Shown here: positions 1 through 7,312 of the stretch, in pieces | How positions within the stretch are numbered: position 1 is the stretch's first letter | How the letters are laid out: the number at the start of each line of letters is the position of its first letter | NCBI GenBank assembly: GCA_947632175.1 | Contig: CANROC010000025.1 | Span: forward strand, 1 to 34,646 | Length of the DNA: 34,646 nucleotides | From: an uncultured Oscillospiraceae bacterium | GTDB lineage: Bacteria > Bacillota > Clostridia > Oscillospirales > Oscillospiraceae | Direction of reading: 5' to 3' | The notes under the pieces: model-generated | Seen by the model: only the letters and a program-made list of their open reading frames with translations | Database searches by the model: none | Told to the model about the DNA's origin: nothing | Program-made: the position numbers and the translations under genes

Positions 1-363
1 CTCGGAGAGAAGGAACTCGTAGGTGCGTCGCTCGATCCAAAGGAGATAAAACAGAAACTCAGCCCCTCTCAGGACATGGCGCTTTACATTGCCGTGAATG
101 GGTACGTTACTACCTACTACCCACGGATAAGGGAAATCATGATGAACCTGGACAAGCGCGGAGAAATCGACTATGACGAGATACAGGATCAGATCCACGC
201 TTTCTACAAGAGGCTGAAAAAAGCAAATAAGTCACGATTGGAGACCTTCAACGAGATTGCGGGTAAGATACACCGTGTTACCCTGCAGGATGATCTCTAC
301 TGTCAGATCGTCGTCTCCTACTTCGTGCAGAGCTGCGAGGTATTCGATGCAATTACCGAATAA
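1..363 (+). CDS. ABC-three-component system effector, C-terminal part (partial)
   Basis: The reading frame is open from the first base, so the start lies left of the window and only the last 120 residues are visible. The fragment is mostly helical and charged, and ends in a segment with a Tyr-Phe-x-Gln-x-Cys-Glu-Val pattern. I recognise no catalytic motif. Assignment rests on position: it sits directly before a middle-component protein and a DUF2326 ATPase, the standard order of ABC-3C defence systems, where the first gene is a variable effector carrying a shared C-terminal domain. Its stop overlaps the next gene by 17 bp, so the three are probably translated together. The effector activity lies in the missing part and cannot be judged. 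Confidence 0.6.
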   Translation, partial: LGEKELVGASLDPKEIKQKLSPSQDMALYIAVNGYVTTYYPRIREIMMNLDKRGEIDYDEIQDQIHAFYKRLKKANKSRLETFNEIAGKIHRVTLQDDLYCQIVVSYFVQSCEVFDAITE

Positions 364-571
364 ACTGTATTCATATAAAGCAAGCACTCTGGACTTGGTA
401 CCCAAGGTGCTGACAGAACTGAAAAGCGGTCCCATAGAGGTGAAAGACCTGTTCCTCGTGATGAGACCATCATTGTCTGACGCTACGGATTTCCTGTCTG
501 TCATGGACTGCCTGTATGCGTTGCGTGCGGTCGATATTAATGAGGAAGGGGAGGTATACTCATGCTTATAG
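347..571 (+). CDS. ABC-three-component system middle component (MC6-like)
   Basis: This 74-residue protein begins MQLPNKLYSYKAST, which resembles the small middle component 6 family of ABC-3C systems (Leu-Pro-Asn-Lys-Leu followed by Tyr-Ser-Tyr-Lys). It reads as a compact helical, winged-helix-like protein linking effector and ATPase. I chose ATG 347 because GAGG lies six bases upstream and the family begins here; the frame is open further upstream but that part is antisense-like and unrelated. It overlaps the effector by 17 bp and the ATPase gene by 10 bp, which indicates translational coupling. The family name comes from recall of the sequence pattern and the gene order. Confidence 0.75.
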   Translation: MQLPNKLYSYKASTLDLVPKVLTELKSGPIEVKDLFLVMRPSLSDATDFLSVMDCLYALRAVDINEEGEVYSCL

Positions 572-2220
572 AAATGACCTCGCCGGTCTTCAAGGAAAAA
601 GGACACGCTCGCCCTCCGATCCGTTTCAAGGAGGGACTTAATGTCGTGCTTGGCAAAGAGGACGGTGAGAACTCCATCGGTAAGTCCTCTGCCATGCTTG
701 CTATTGATTTTGTATTCGGCGGCAACACCTATCTTGCCAGCGATGGTGTGAAGCATATAGGCGACCATACGATATTCTTCACCTTTGCTTTTGACGGAAA
801 GCCGTACTACTTTGCCCGCAACACTGCGTCCCCTGATGATATCCATGTGTGTTCCGAGGGATACCAGCTGACCGGGGATGTCTGGTCAAAGCAGGAATTT
901 GCCAACTGGCTCAAAGAAAAATATCATATCGACTTCTCCGGGCTTTCGTTCCGTGAGACCATGAGCAGTTTCTTCCGCATCTACGGTAAAGAAAATACGG
1001 ACGAGCGCCGTCCGCTCAAAGGGCTCCCCGGCGAGAGCATGCAGAAGTCCATCGACATACTTGTGAAGCTGTTTGACCGCTACAAGGACGTGGAGGTATT
1101 TAACGGCCGCCTTGAGGAACAGAAGAAAAAACTGGCGGCATACCGCGAAGCTCGGAAATACCGCTTTGTCCCCGACCTGGTTGGCGGCAAGACACAGTAT
1201 GATGAGAACGTCGTGCAGATCCGCAGCCTGCAGGTAGAACTCGACAATCTGACCGCAGAGCAGGTAGAAGATCAAAAAGGTGTAGATATAGAAAAAAGCC
1301 GCATCAAGTCTCAGCTGCAGGCAAGCAAACTGCGTCTTGAGACTGAAATGCAGTCCAAGCAGCGCAGGCTGAACCTGCTGAACATGAGCCTTGAATACGG
1401 CTTATACCCAACGGAAGCGGATCTGTCCGCCCTGCAGGAGTTTTTCCCGGAGGTGAACATCCGCAAACTATATGAAGTTGAAAAGTACCACCAGAAACTG
1501 GCGGCTATTCTAGACGAGCAGTTTTCTGCCGAACGTCAGTCAGTTGAGGGAGAAATCGTTGACCTACAAGAACAAATAAAGGCATTGCAGGCTCAGATCA
1601 GTGAACTCGGTTTTGTCGGAAACCTCTCCAAAGAGTTTCTGGACAAGCACTCTGAAATCAAAGGTCGTATCGATGCCTTGAAAGCACAGAATGAGGCTTA
1701 TCTTACGCTGACCGATTTGCAGGATGCCCGCAAAAAGGCAGATGAAATGCTGAAACGCGCTATCGAGGATATCCTTGCGGACATTGAGCGTTCCATCAAC
1801 GACAAGATGAAGGAATTCAACGACTCACTCTTTACGGAGTCGCGCAAAGCTCCTCATCTGCACTTTAACGAATACAACAGCTACCGATTTGAAACGCCTG
1901 ATGATACCGGAACAGGCTCTAATTACAAGGGTATGGTGGTTTACGACCTCGCCGTTCTGTATCTTACGGCACTCCCGGCTATTGCACACGACTCCCTTAT
2001 TCTGAAGAATATCGGTGACGGAGCGGTTGACGGCATTATGAAAATATACGCACAGAGCAGAAAGCAGGTGTTTATAGCGTTCGACAAGCAGGCGGCTTAT
2101 ATGCCGGATACTCAGAAAATATTAGCTGACAACACCGTATTGAAACTGTCTGATGGTAACTGTGAACTTTATGGTGAGTCATGGAATAAAGAGGTATCTC
2201 AAAATGAAGATGAGTTATAA
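562..2220 (+). CDS. DUF2326 ABC/SMC-like ATPase of an ABC-three-component system
   Basis: A 552-residue protein. The P-loop is at residues 35-43 (GENSIGKSS, K41), after a strand typical of RecN/SMC-like ATPases. Residues about 190-420 are rich in Glu, Lys, Gln and Leu heptads and should form the coiled-coil arm. The C-terminal part (about 440-552) has the DUF2326 signature DTGTGSNYKGMVVYDLAVL, followed by the second half of the ATPase head. DUF2326 proteins are the ATPase of ABC-3C defence systems, presumed to sense invading DNA and release or activate the effector. A GGGGAGG site lies 8 bases before ATG 562. The gene ends inside the start of the XRE gene, so the two cassettes are physically fused into one transcription unit. 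Confidence 0.85.
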   Translation: MLIEMTSPVFKEKGHARPPIRFKEGLNVVLGKEDGENSIGKSSAMLAIDFVFGGNTYLASDGVKHIGDHTIFFTFAFDGKPYYFARNTASPDDIHVCSEGYQLTGDVWSKQEFANWLKEKYHIDFSGLSFRETMSSFFRIYGKENTDERRPLKGLPGESMQKSIDILVKLFDRYKDVEVFNGRLEEQKKKLAAYREARKYRFVPDLVGGKTQYDENVVQIRSLQVELDNLTAEQVEDQKGVDIEKSRIKSQLQASKLRLETEMQSKQRRLNLLNMSLEYGLYPTEADLSALQEFFPEVNIRKLYEVEKYHQKLAAILDEQFSAERQSVEGEIVDLQEQIKALQAQISELGFVGNLSKEFLDKHSEIKGRIDALKAQNEAYLTLTDLQDARKKADEMLKRAIEDILADIERSINDKMKEFNDSLFTESRKAPHLHFNEYNSYRFETPDDTGTGSNYKGMVVYDLAVLYLTALPAIAHDSLILKNIGDGAVDGIMKIYAQSRKQVFIAFDKQAAYMPDTQKILADNTVLKLSDGNCELYGESWNKEVSQNEDEL

Positions 2221-2413
2221 GAAACTGTGGAAGCTACTGATTGACAAAGATATGAAGAAGACGGATTTGCGAAAGGCGGCAGGCATCAGTTCATCTTCTC
2301 TTGCGAAACTTGGCAAGGATGAGAATGTCACTACGGATGTACTGCTCCGCATCTGCAAAGCACTTGACTGCGAGCTTGATGACATCGTAGAGATTGAACG
2401 AACAGAGGAATGA
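2204..2413 (+). CDS. XRE-family HTH regulator of the restriction-modification cassette
   Basis: A 69-residue single-domain protein of the Cro/C1 (YozG-like) type. The helix-turn-helix is about residues 17-38 (DLRKAAGISSSSLAKLGKDE), followed by the LLRICKALDCELDDIVEI helix typical of this family. ATG 2204 is preferred over ATG 2210 because GAGG at 2191-2194 then has 9-base spacing. It overlaps the end of the ATPase gene by 17 bp and precedes the methyltransferase by 55 bp. Small XRE proteins next to type II systems commonly time methyltransferase and endonuclease expression; that role is inferred here. The short gap at 2414-2468 contains a small inverted repeat (ATGCC ... GGCAT) that could be an operator. 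Confidence 0.85.
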   Translation: MKMSYKKLWKLLIDKDMKKTDLRKAAGISSSSLAKLGKDENVTTDVLLRICKALDCELDDIVEIERTEE

Positions 2414-2468
2414 GGGATGATGCCTGTTATGGCATTGTCGTAGCGATAGAAAGGATTGGACAAGGCTT

Positions 2469-3659
2469 ATGATGAACTCTATTGAACTCTTTAGCGGGAC
2501 CGGCGGTCTCGCTCTCGGACTTCAGCTGTCCGGGTTCAATCATACGGCTCTTTACGAATGGGATAAGGATTCCTGTGACAATCTGAATTACAACATTCAG
2601 CATGGATATCCTGCCATCAAAGATTGGAAGGTATATCAGACCGATGTGCGCACCGTGCATTATGATGGTTATACCGGCAAGATACAGCTTGTCGCCGGAG
2701 GACCCCCGTGTCAGCCGTTTTCTCTTGGCGGCAAGCACCAGGCATACAATGATAAACGTGATATGTTCCCGGAGGCTGTCCGCGCCGTCCGTGAGGTAAG
2801 GCCGAAAGTCTTTATCTTTGAAAATGTGCGCGGTCTGCTGCGGAAATCCTTTAGTGAGTATTTCAACTATATACTCCTTCAGCTTCAGCACCCTGAGATT
2901 ATTAAAGCGGACAATATGACTTGGATGGAGCATCTTGCCCTTTTGGAAAAGCACCACACAGCCGGACACGAGGACGGCCTGTCATATAATGTGGTCTTTC
3001 GCTTGCTGAATGCGGCGGATTACGGTGTTCCACAGATTCGTCAGCGCGTTATCATCGTTGGTTTCCGTAGCGATTTCGATGCAAGCTGGGCATTCCCGGA
3101 ACCAACCCACTCACAGGATGCATTGCTGTATTCCAAGTGGATATCAAAGGATTATTGGGATGAGCATGACATGAAAACCCCCTCCGATGTCCCACTCACG
3201 AAAACGAAATTGAAAGCTGTACAGAAATCTGTTGAAGAAGGACTTTGCCCGACCATGCGCTGGCAGACAGTGAGGGACGCTATCGGAGACCTTCCTGATC
3301 CGACCAAACCCTATGATATAGCACTATACCGCAACCACGAGCATCGCCCAGGCGCAAAAACCTACGCCGGTCATTCCGGCAGCTTGCTGGATGAGCCTTC
3401 AAAAACAATTAAAGCCGGAGCGCATGGCGTCCCCGGCGGTGAAAATATGGTTGTTCTTGATGACGGCAGTGTCCGCTACTACACGGTCAGAGAAAGCGCA
3501 AGGATACAGACGTTCCCAGACAATTATCTGTTCAGCGCATCCTGGACGGAGAGCATGAGGCAAATAGGAAATGCCGTTCCTGTCAAACTCGCTGCTGCAG
3601 TCGGTCAATCCGTGTACGATCAAATGGAAAGGATGAGTAAAAATGGCTCCAAGAAATAA
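2469..3659 (+). CDS. DNA (cytosine-5-)-methyltransferase
   Basis: A 396-residue m5C methyltransferase of type II restriction systems. Motif I is FSGTGG at residues 8-13 (AdoMet binding), motif IV is GGPPCQPFS with catalytic Cys81, motif VI is ENV at 118-120, motif VIII is QRVIIVGF near 192-199 and motif X is QIGNAVP at 365-371. The region between VIII and X (about 215-340) holds the target recognition domain. Two adjacent ATGs (2469, 2472) are possible; AAGG at 2462-2465 gives better spacing to the second. It protects host sites against the endonuclease encoded by the next gene, which starts 17 bp before this one ends. Its target is not readable from sequence; Eco29kI-type partners cut CCGCGG. 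Confidence 0.93.
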   Translation: MMNSIELFSGTGGLALGLQLSGFNHTALYEWDKDSCDNLNYNIQHGYPAIKDWKVYQTDVRTVHYDGYTGKIQLVAGGPPCQPFSLGGKHQAYNDKRDMFPEAVRAVREVRPKVFIFENVRGLLRKSFSEYFNYILLQLQHPEIIKADNMTWMEHLALLEKHHTAGHEDGLSYNVVFRLLNAADYGVPQIRQRVIIVGFRSDFDASWAFPEPTHSQDALLYSKWISKDYWDEHDMKTPSDVPLTKTKLKAVQKSVEEGLCPTMRWQTVRDAIGDLPDPTKPYDIALYRNHEHRPGAKTYAGHSGSLLDEPSKTIKAGAHGVPGGENMVVLDDGSVRYYTVRESARIQTFPDNYLFSASWTESMRQIGNAVPVKLAAAVGQSVYDQMERMSKNGSKK

Positions 3660-4278
3660 TGAAAACATACCTGTTCTGACACCCTACAACCCGCTGGATA
3701 AGCGTCACCTCGGCGAACAAGTGGCAGAGGCACTTCTTGAGCAGGATGTTCAGCCGTTGCCGCCGAGTCGCTTCATTGGTGCCGGTGTGTATGCACTCTA
3801 CTACATAGGCAACTTCCCGACTTACGCCGCTTTGGCCGAAGTCAACAAGGATGACCAGTATCTCTGCCCAATCTATGTCGGCAAGGCAGTCCCGGAAGGT
3901 GCCAGAAAAGGCGGTCAAGGCGAGGATGTTGATCCCGGTACCGCACTGTATAAGCGACTCAATGACCACGCTAAATCAATCGAGGCTGCCACGAACCTGA
4001 ATCTTGCTGACTTCCGTTGCCGTTTTCTGGCAGTCGATGATATCTGGATTCCGCTTGCAGAATCAATGGTCATCGAGCGGTTTAAACCCGTGTGGAACTG
4101 TCTGCTTGAAGGTTTCGGAAACCATGCTCCCGGTCGCGGTCGCAGTAGTATGACGACACCGTCGTGGGATTGGTTCCATCCGGGCAGAGCGTGGGCGGCA
4201 AACTTACAGCCTTTCACCAAGTCCAAGGAGCAGCTTGATGCTGAAATCAGAGAATATCTGTCAAACACGATTCTTTAA
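3643..4278 (+). CDS. Eco29kI-family GIY-YIG type II restriction endonuclease
   Basis: A 211-residue protein of normal length for the Eco29kI family, one of the few restriction enzyme families built on the GIY-YIG nuclease fold. The core is GAGVYALYYIG (residues 46-56, Tyr50) and PIYVGKA (76-82, Tyr78), followed by an Arg106/His110 helix (KRLNDHAKS), Glu141 and Asn153, which match the order Tyr, Tyr, Arg, His, Glu, Asn expected for the active site. The GRGR-rich stretch after 160 likely touches DNA. It overlaps the methyltransferase gene by 17 bp and is the last gene before the terminator at 4293. Known members recognise CCGCGG; whether this one does is an inference. Confidence 0.88.
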   Translation: MAPRNNENIPVLTPYNPLDKRHLGEQVAEALLEQDVQPLPPSRFIGAGVYALYYIGNFPTYAALAEVNKDDQYLCPIYVGKAVPEGARKGGQGEDVDPGTALYKRLNDHAKSIEAATNLNLADFRCRFLAVDDIWIPLAESMVIERFKPVWNCLLEGFGNHAPGRGRSSMTTPSWDWFHPGRAWAANLQPFTKSKEQLDAEIREYLSNTIL

Positions 4279-4292
4279 AGTCTTATGGCTGA

Positions 4293-4321
4293 AAAACCAC
4301 CTCACAATCAGAGGTGGTTTT
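4293..4321 (+). terminator. Rho-independent terminator between convergent units
   Basis: A perfect 11-bp stem (AAAACCACCTC at 4293-4303, GAGGTGGTTTT at 4311-4321) with a 7-base loop lies 14 bp after the endonuclease stop. On the minus strand the stem is followed by TTTTT, so it can also stop transcription arriving from the right. The region from here to 4391 shows nothing else. Confidence 0.85.
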
Positions 4322-4391
4322 CGCGCACATATGATTTGTTGTAAACGCTGAAAGATCATTCTTTAAATCGAACTTGTCTGAGCAGCCTCTC

Positions 4392-4769
4392 TCAGGTAAG
4401 TTTCCAAACCAATTTCCTAACATATGTTTCTTTACCTGTATAATACGGCATTATGTCCCACATATCACAATTCAGATTCCATCTTTTCTTGGAAAGTTCT
4501 GCAATACTATGACCATTTCTTTTTGCACATGAGGTGTATTTAGTTGTGATCTTATGAAGTTCAGGGTCATCTTGCTCGCCCGCAAAGGGATAGTATTCAT
4601 CACTAACAACATCATCCTGTGTAACCTCGACTATCCCTGTGCAATGTTGGCATGAAAAGCAATTCCTAAATTCTGGCTTGAATTTGCATTGATGCTTTTT
4701 ATCTGTGCGAAATATTTTCCCGCAGTATACGCACTGGTACATACTGATTTCATTAAAGTCATTAGTCAT
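4392..4769 (-). CDS. Cys-rich zinc-ribbon-like protein, unknown function
   Basis: A 125-residue soluble protein I do not recognise. The N-terminal half has CVYC (13-16), His27-Cys28, and CFSCQHC (37-43), enough ligands for one or two zinc sites; further Cys residues occur in KYTSC (about 82) and NCDMWD. The spacing of the first pairs looks like a C2H2/zinc-ribbon finger. ATG 4769 has AGGAG seven bases upstream. It is the last gene of the minus-strand run, 44 bp after the membrane metalloprotease-like gene, and reads into the bidirectional terminator at 4293-4321. It may be an adaptor, but nothing shows a substrate. Confidence 0.7.
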   Translation of the reverse strand: MTNDFNEISMYQCVYCGKIFRTDKKHQCKFKPEFRNCFSCQHCTGIVEVTQDDVVSDEYYPFAGEQDDPELHKITTKYTSCAKRNGHSIAELSKKRWNLNCDMWDIMPYYTGKETYVRKLVWKLT

Positions 4770-4813
4770 ACTGCACTCCTCTTAGAATTATCGCCAGTTA
4801 TCTGATAAGTCCT

Positions 4814-5881
4814 CTATTCATGAATATATGATAATATTTTCTCTGTTTCCCTTTCAGCATACTGCCGCGCTGACATCTCGAGGGGTTGATTTTCATATGC
4901 ATCAAATCCACTTAATTCAGCGTTTTTATAGTTCTCACTATTGAATCTCCAAGAACGCAATTCATCAAAATATGAACTCTGATATAGACTATCGTTCCAA
5001 TCAATGTTCTCGATAAGATAGTGTTGTGCAGAATGAAAAACCTCATGACATATCGTTGAAATGCATTCGTCTACAGGTGACTCCATAAGGTGTTCTAGAT
5101 CAATCCACATCTCTTTGGTTTCATTACTATATGCTCCAAGCGTATACGGATCAAGTTTTTCTGCAACTACTGGAATTGATGGAATGCCAAGTTGTGCAGA
5201 TTCAAAATTCACCAATTGCTGCATAACGGTAATCCGTTCAGAGACATCGAAACGTTCCCAAGTACTTTTCTCAAAGCAGGAGAACAGTGTACAACTTGAA
5301 GCATACAAATCTTCAGCCGTCTCATTGTTCGATTCATTAGACTCACCCATCTCCAAAAAAATCTTGTTCCATATCTCTTGTTCAGCTTCAAATGATGGCG
5401 AACGAAACTTATAAACAGCAACAGAAAAGATACACGGGATTATCGAGACAACCAGCGCAACCAATACCGAACATCTGCAAAATACAGTTTTATATTGGCG
5501 ATGCCTTTTTTTGCTGAACTCGCGCCTATTTTCTTCTCTTCTGATCCTTCGAAATATAAGTAATTCAATAGAAACAAACACTAAAGCAATAAGAATTGAA
5601 GCAACAAAATGCCATTGAGCAAATATAAGTATGGATATCAATTCTACGGGAACCAAATTGAATAGCAGTTCTGTGAAGTGCCCGTTACAGCAACTTTTCC
5701 TCAAAGATGGCATGGAGAACCAACCGACAATTATGGAAATACAGTAAAAAAGAGTAATACTCCGATTCCAATATAACTTGATTTCAGGAATAGAAATTGT
5801 AAAATATGTCGTCAAGACCATATACAGAATGACAAGGGGTATTAATACCGATCCTCGCCAGATTTTTTTTGCCAATGACAT
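4814..5881 (-). CDS. Membrane-anchored HExxH metalloprotease-like protein
   Basis: A 355-residue protein with about five hydrophobic membrane segments (roughly 11-31, 41-57, 71-89, 90-110, 135-157), with a strongly basic loop at 111-132 that should be cytoplasmic. The C-terminal domain (160-355) carries a zincin motif CHEVFH (HExxH at 279-283) and a downstream ENQPLEMSARQYA stretch whose Glu335 is a plausible third zinc ligand, as in minigluzincin/DUF955-like peptidases. The membrane topology would place the protease domain outside or at the membrane face; the side is not certain. AGGAGG is only two bases before ATG 5881, so a TTG two codons later with better spacing could be the real start. 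No family name can be given with certainty. Confidence 0.72.
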   Translation of the reverse strand: MSLAKKIWRGSVLIPLVILYMVLTTYFTISIPEIKLYWNRSITLFYCISIIVGWFSMPSLRKSCCNGHFTELLFNLVPVELISILIFAQWHFVASILIALVFVSIELLIFRRIRREENRREFSKKRHRQYKTVFCRCSVLVALVVSIIPCIFSVAVYKFRSPSFEAEQEIWNKIFLEMGESNESNNETAEDLYASSCTLFSCFEKSTWERFDVSERITVMQQLVNFESAQLGIPSIPVVAEKLDPYTLGAYSNETKEMWIDLEHLMESPVDECISTICHEVFHSAQHYLIENIDWNDSLYQSSYFDELRSWRFNSENYKNAELSGFDAYENQPLEMSARQYAERETEKILSYIHE

Positions 5882-5911
5882 CTCCTCCTCATATGCATAC
5901 AGTCATGAATC

Positions 5912-6502
5912 TCAATTAGAACTATCAGAATTTTCTGTAAAGTGAGCAGCGAGTTTTTCTAAGACAGCCTCTGCTTCTGCGCGCGATGCTTGTGGAGCAT
6001 CATTGTTAGCACTGCTGCGAATCTTTCCTTCTGATTTAGCGATGGCGGCGTGCGCTGTTGAGTTATTAAAAATAATCTCAGCAATGCCGGTCCCATATCT
6101 TTCAAACATAACAGCTGGGCAATAAATGCTTGTCCTGACAACCTCGATCGAGGGAAGGATGTTTTCGCAATCTGTATAGCATTTGTAACGAATCTCACCA
6201 TCTCTCATATCTAATTCAAAATTTCCATTCTTTAGTCCATAATTAGCTCTACAAACGAAATCTGACATCCGGTGCATCATCTCTATATTGTCTGTGTCCG
6301 CGCCAATGGGGCAATACGCATATACGATAAATGAATCTTCATCTACATCCACCAGGTATTTGATGTTTTTAATTTTGGTCGAGATATTGAGCCCGAACTG
6401 AAATGTACCATTTCGGTCATCAAAGGAATAGTGCCAGTCGTCCATGCTTAAGAATTTCTTGATTAGATTAGCAATTTTCACGGAATATGTATGTTCTCTC
6501 AT
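5912..6502 (-). CDS. YbjN-domain protein
   Basis: A 196-residue protein. The first 130 residues fit the YbjN fold, which resembles type III secretion chaperones: an N-terminal helix, then a strand-rich core with phrases such as YLVDVDEDSFIVYAYCPIG and NFELDMRDGEIRYKC. The last 40 residues are Ala/Glu-rich and probably disordered or helical. ATG 6502 is chosen because GAGGAG sits eight bases upstream; the frame could extend to a TTG at 6526 that lacks a site. YbjN proteins are thought to bind partner proteins or sense stress; the partner here is unknown. It lies between an exonuclease gene and a membrane protease-like gene in one transcription unit. Confidence 0.65.
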   Translation of the reverse strand: MREHTYSVKIANLIKKFLSMDDWHYSFDDRNGTFQFGLNISTKIKNIKYLVDVDEDSFIVYAYCPIGADTDNIEMMHRMSDFVCRANYGLKNGNFELDMRDGEIRYKCYTDCENILPSIEVVRTSIYCPAVMFERYGTGIAEIIFNNSTAHAAIAKSEGKIRSSANNDAPQASRAEAEAVLEKLAAHFTENSDSSN

Positions 6503-6522
6503 TTTTTGACTCTCCTCTCGTA

Positions 6523-7236
6523 TCAATGTACGATCACCGGTTCCTCTGACATCTGCATTTGGTGCAGAAACTGCTTTAATACATTCCCACAGGCATCACC
6601 AAGGGTAAAGGAGTGATCCTCCAACTCCACTGCAGTCGTTTTTCTCAAATATTCACGTTGTTCTCTATAATCCCCGTTTAAAATTGGGATCAGAAGTTCT
6701 GCGGTGATTTTAGCGTCATATAAGGCAGAATGAGACTTCTGTTCATCCATAATGATTCCAAACTGTTCTGCTGCCTTGTGTAGCGAGAGCTGGCGACAGG
6801 TTGAATCAAGCTCCATCACTCTGTAGTATTCTGATTGAAAATCAATCCATTGTGACATATTAGGCGGCATGTGAATACCTTTATACTCACACTCTTTAGT
6901 CATCTGCTGAAGATCAGCACTGCTCCAGCTATAAATAAAAGTCTCGCAATTGTACCCTATCCAGCGTTCCAACTTATTCAAAGCCTTTTCAAGCGAAACT
7001 TCGGAAACGACATCATAGTACGTTATACCGGTCAAGTTCGTTATAAAAGGGACAATACTAGTATTAAAATCTGGTTTTACCAAGCAGTGAAATTCGTCTA
7101 CTATCTTGTCCTGCTCGTCAATCATACTTGCGCCTATTTCAATTATTTCTCTTGAAAGGTTAGCTCTTACAGTTTTAAGCCCCTTAGAAACAGGATTCAT
7201 TTCTAAATCAATTACTATTCTCCGTGTCTTTTTCAT
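6523..7236 (-). CDS. DnaQ-like 3'-5' exonuclease (DEDDh)
   Basis: A 237-residue protein with the exonuclease signature of the DnaQ/RNase T superfamily: motif I VIDLEMN (Asp10, Glu12), motif II around WSSADLQQM (Asp108) and motif III HSALYDA (His169, Asp174). The His five residues before the last Asp marks the DEDDh type. Substrate (DNA or RNA) cannot be told from sequence. The last 50 residues form a short extra helical region. ATG 7236 has AGGAGA eight bases upstream; an earlier ATG at 7263 lies too close to the promoter to be transcribed. It is the first gene of a unit led by the shared promoter motif at 7265-7293. Confidence 0.85.
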   Translation of the reverse strand: MKKTRRIVIDLEMNPVSKGLKTVRANLSREIIEIGASMIDEQDKIVDEFHCLVKPDFNTSIVPFITNLTGITYYDVVSEVSLEKALNKLERWIGYNCETFIYSWSSADLQQMTKECEYKGIHMPPNMSQWIDFQSEYYRVMELDSTCRQLSLHKAAEQFGIIMDEQKSHSALYDAKITAELLIPILNGDYREQREYLRKTTAVELEDHSFTLGDACGNVLKQFLHQMQMSEEPVIVH

Positions 7237-7264
7237 TTTCACTTCTCCTTTCGTGCCTTTCATT

Positions 7265-7293
7265 TAATAAGTCGGAAAGGAGAAGTTTTTCCC
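7265..7293 (-). promoter_or_regulatory. Shared promoter-like motif, copy 1
   Basis: Read on the minus strand: GGGAAAA (7293-7287), 12 bases, CGAC (7274-7271), TTATTA (7270-7265). GGGAAA and TTATTA are 17 bases apart, as for -35 and -10 boxes. It lies 28 bases before ATG 7236 of the exonuclease gene. The same arrangement occurs at 9546-9574 and 33474-33502. The boxes do not match the housekeeping TTGACA/TATAAT pair, so an alternative sigma factor is plausible. Confidence 0.65.
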
Positions 7294-7312
7294 GAATATC
7301 AATTAAAATTTT

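Noticed and set aside
232-846. Open frame of about 204 codons on the minus strand across the ABC-3C genes
   Set aside because: It lies antisense to three overlapping genes with good ribosome sites and family matches, and shows no site or motif of its own.
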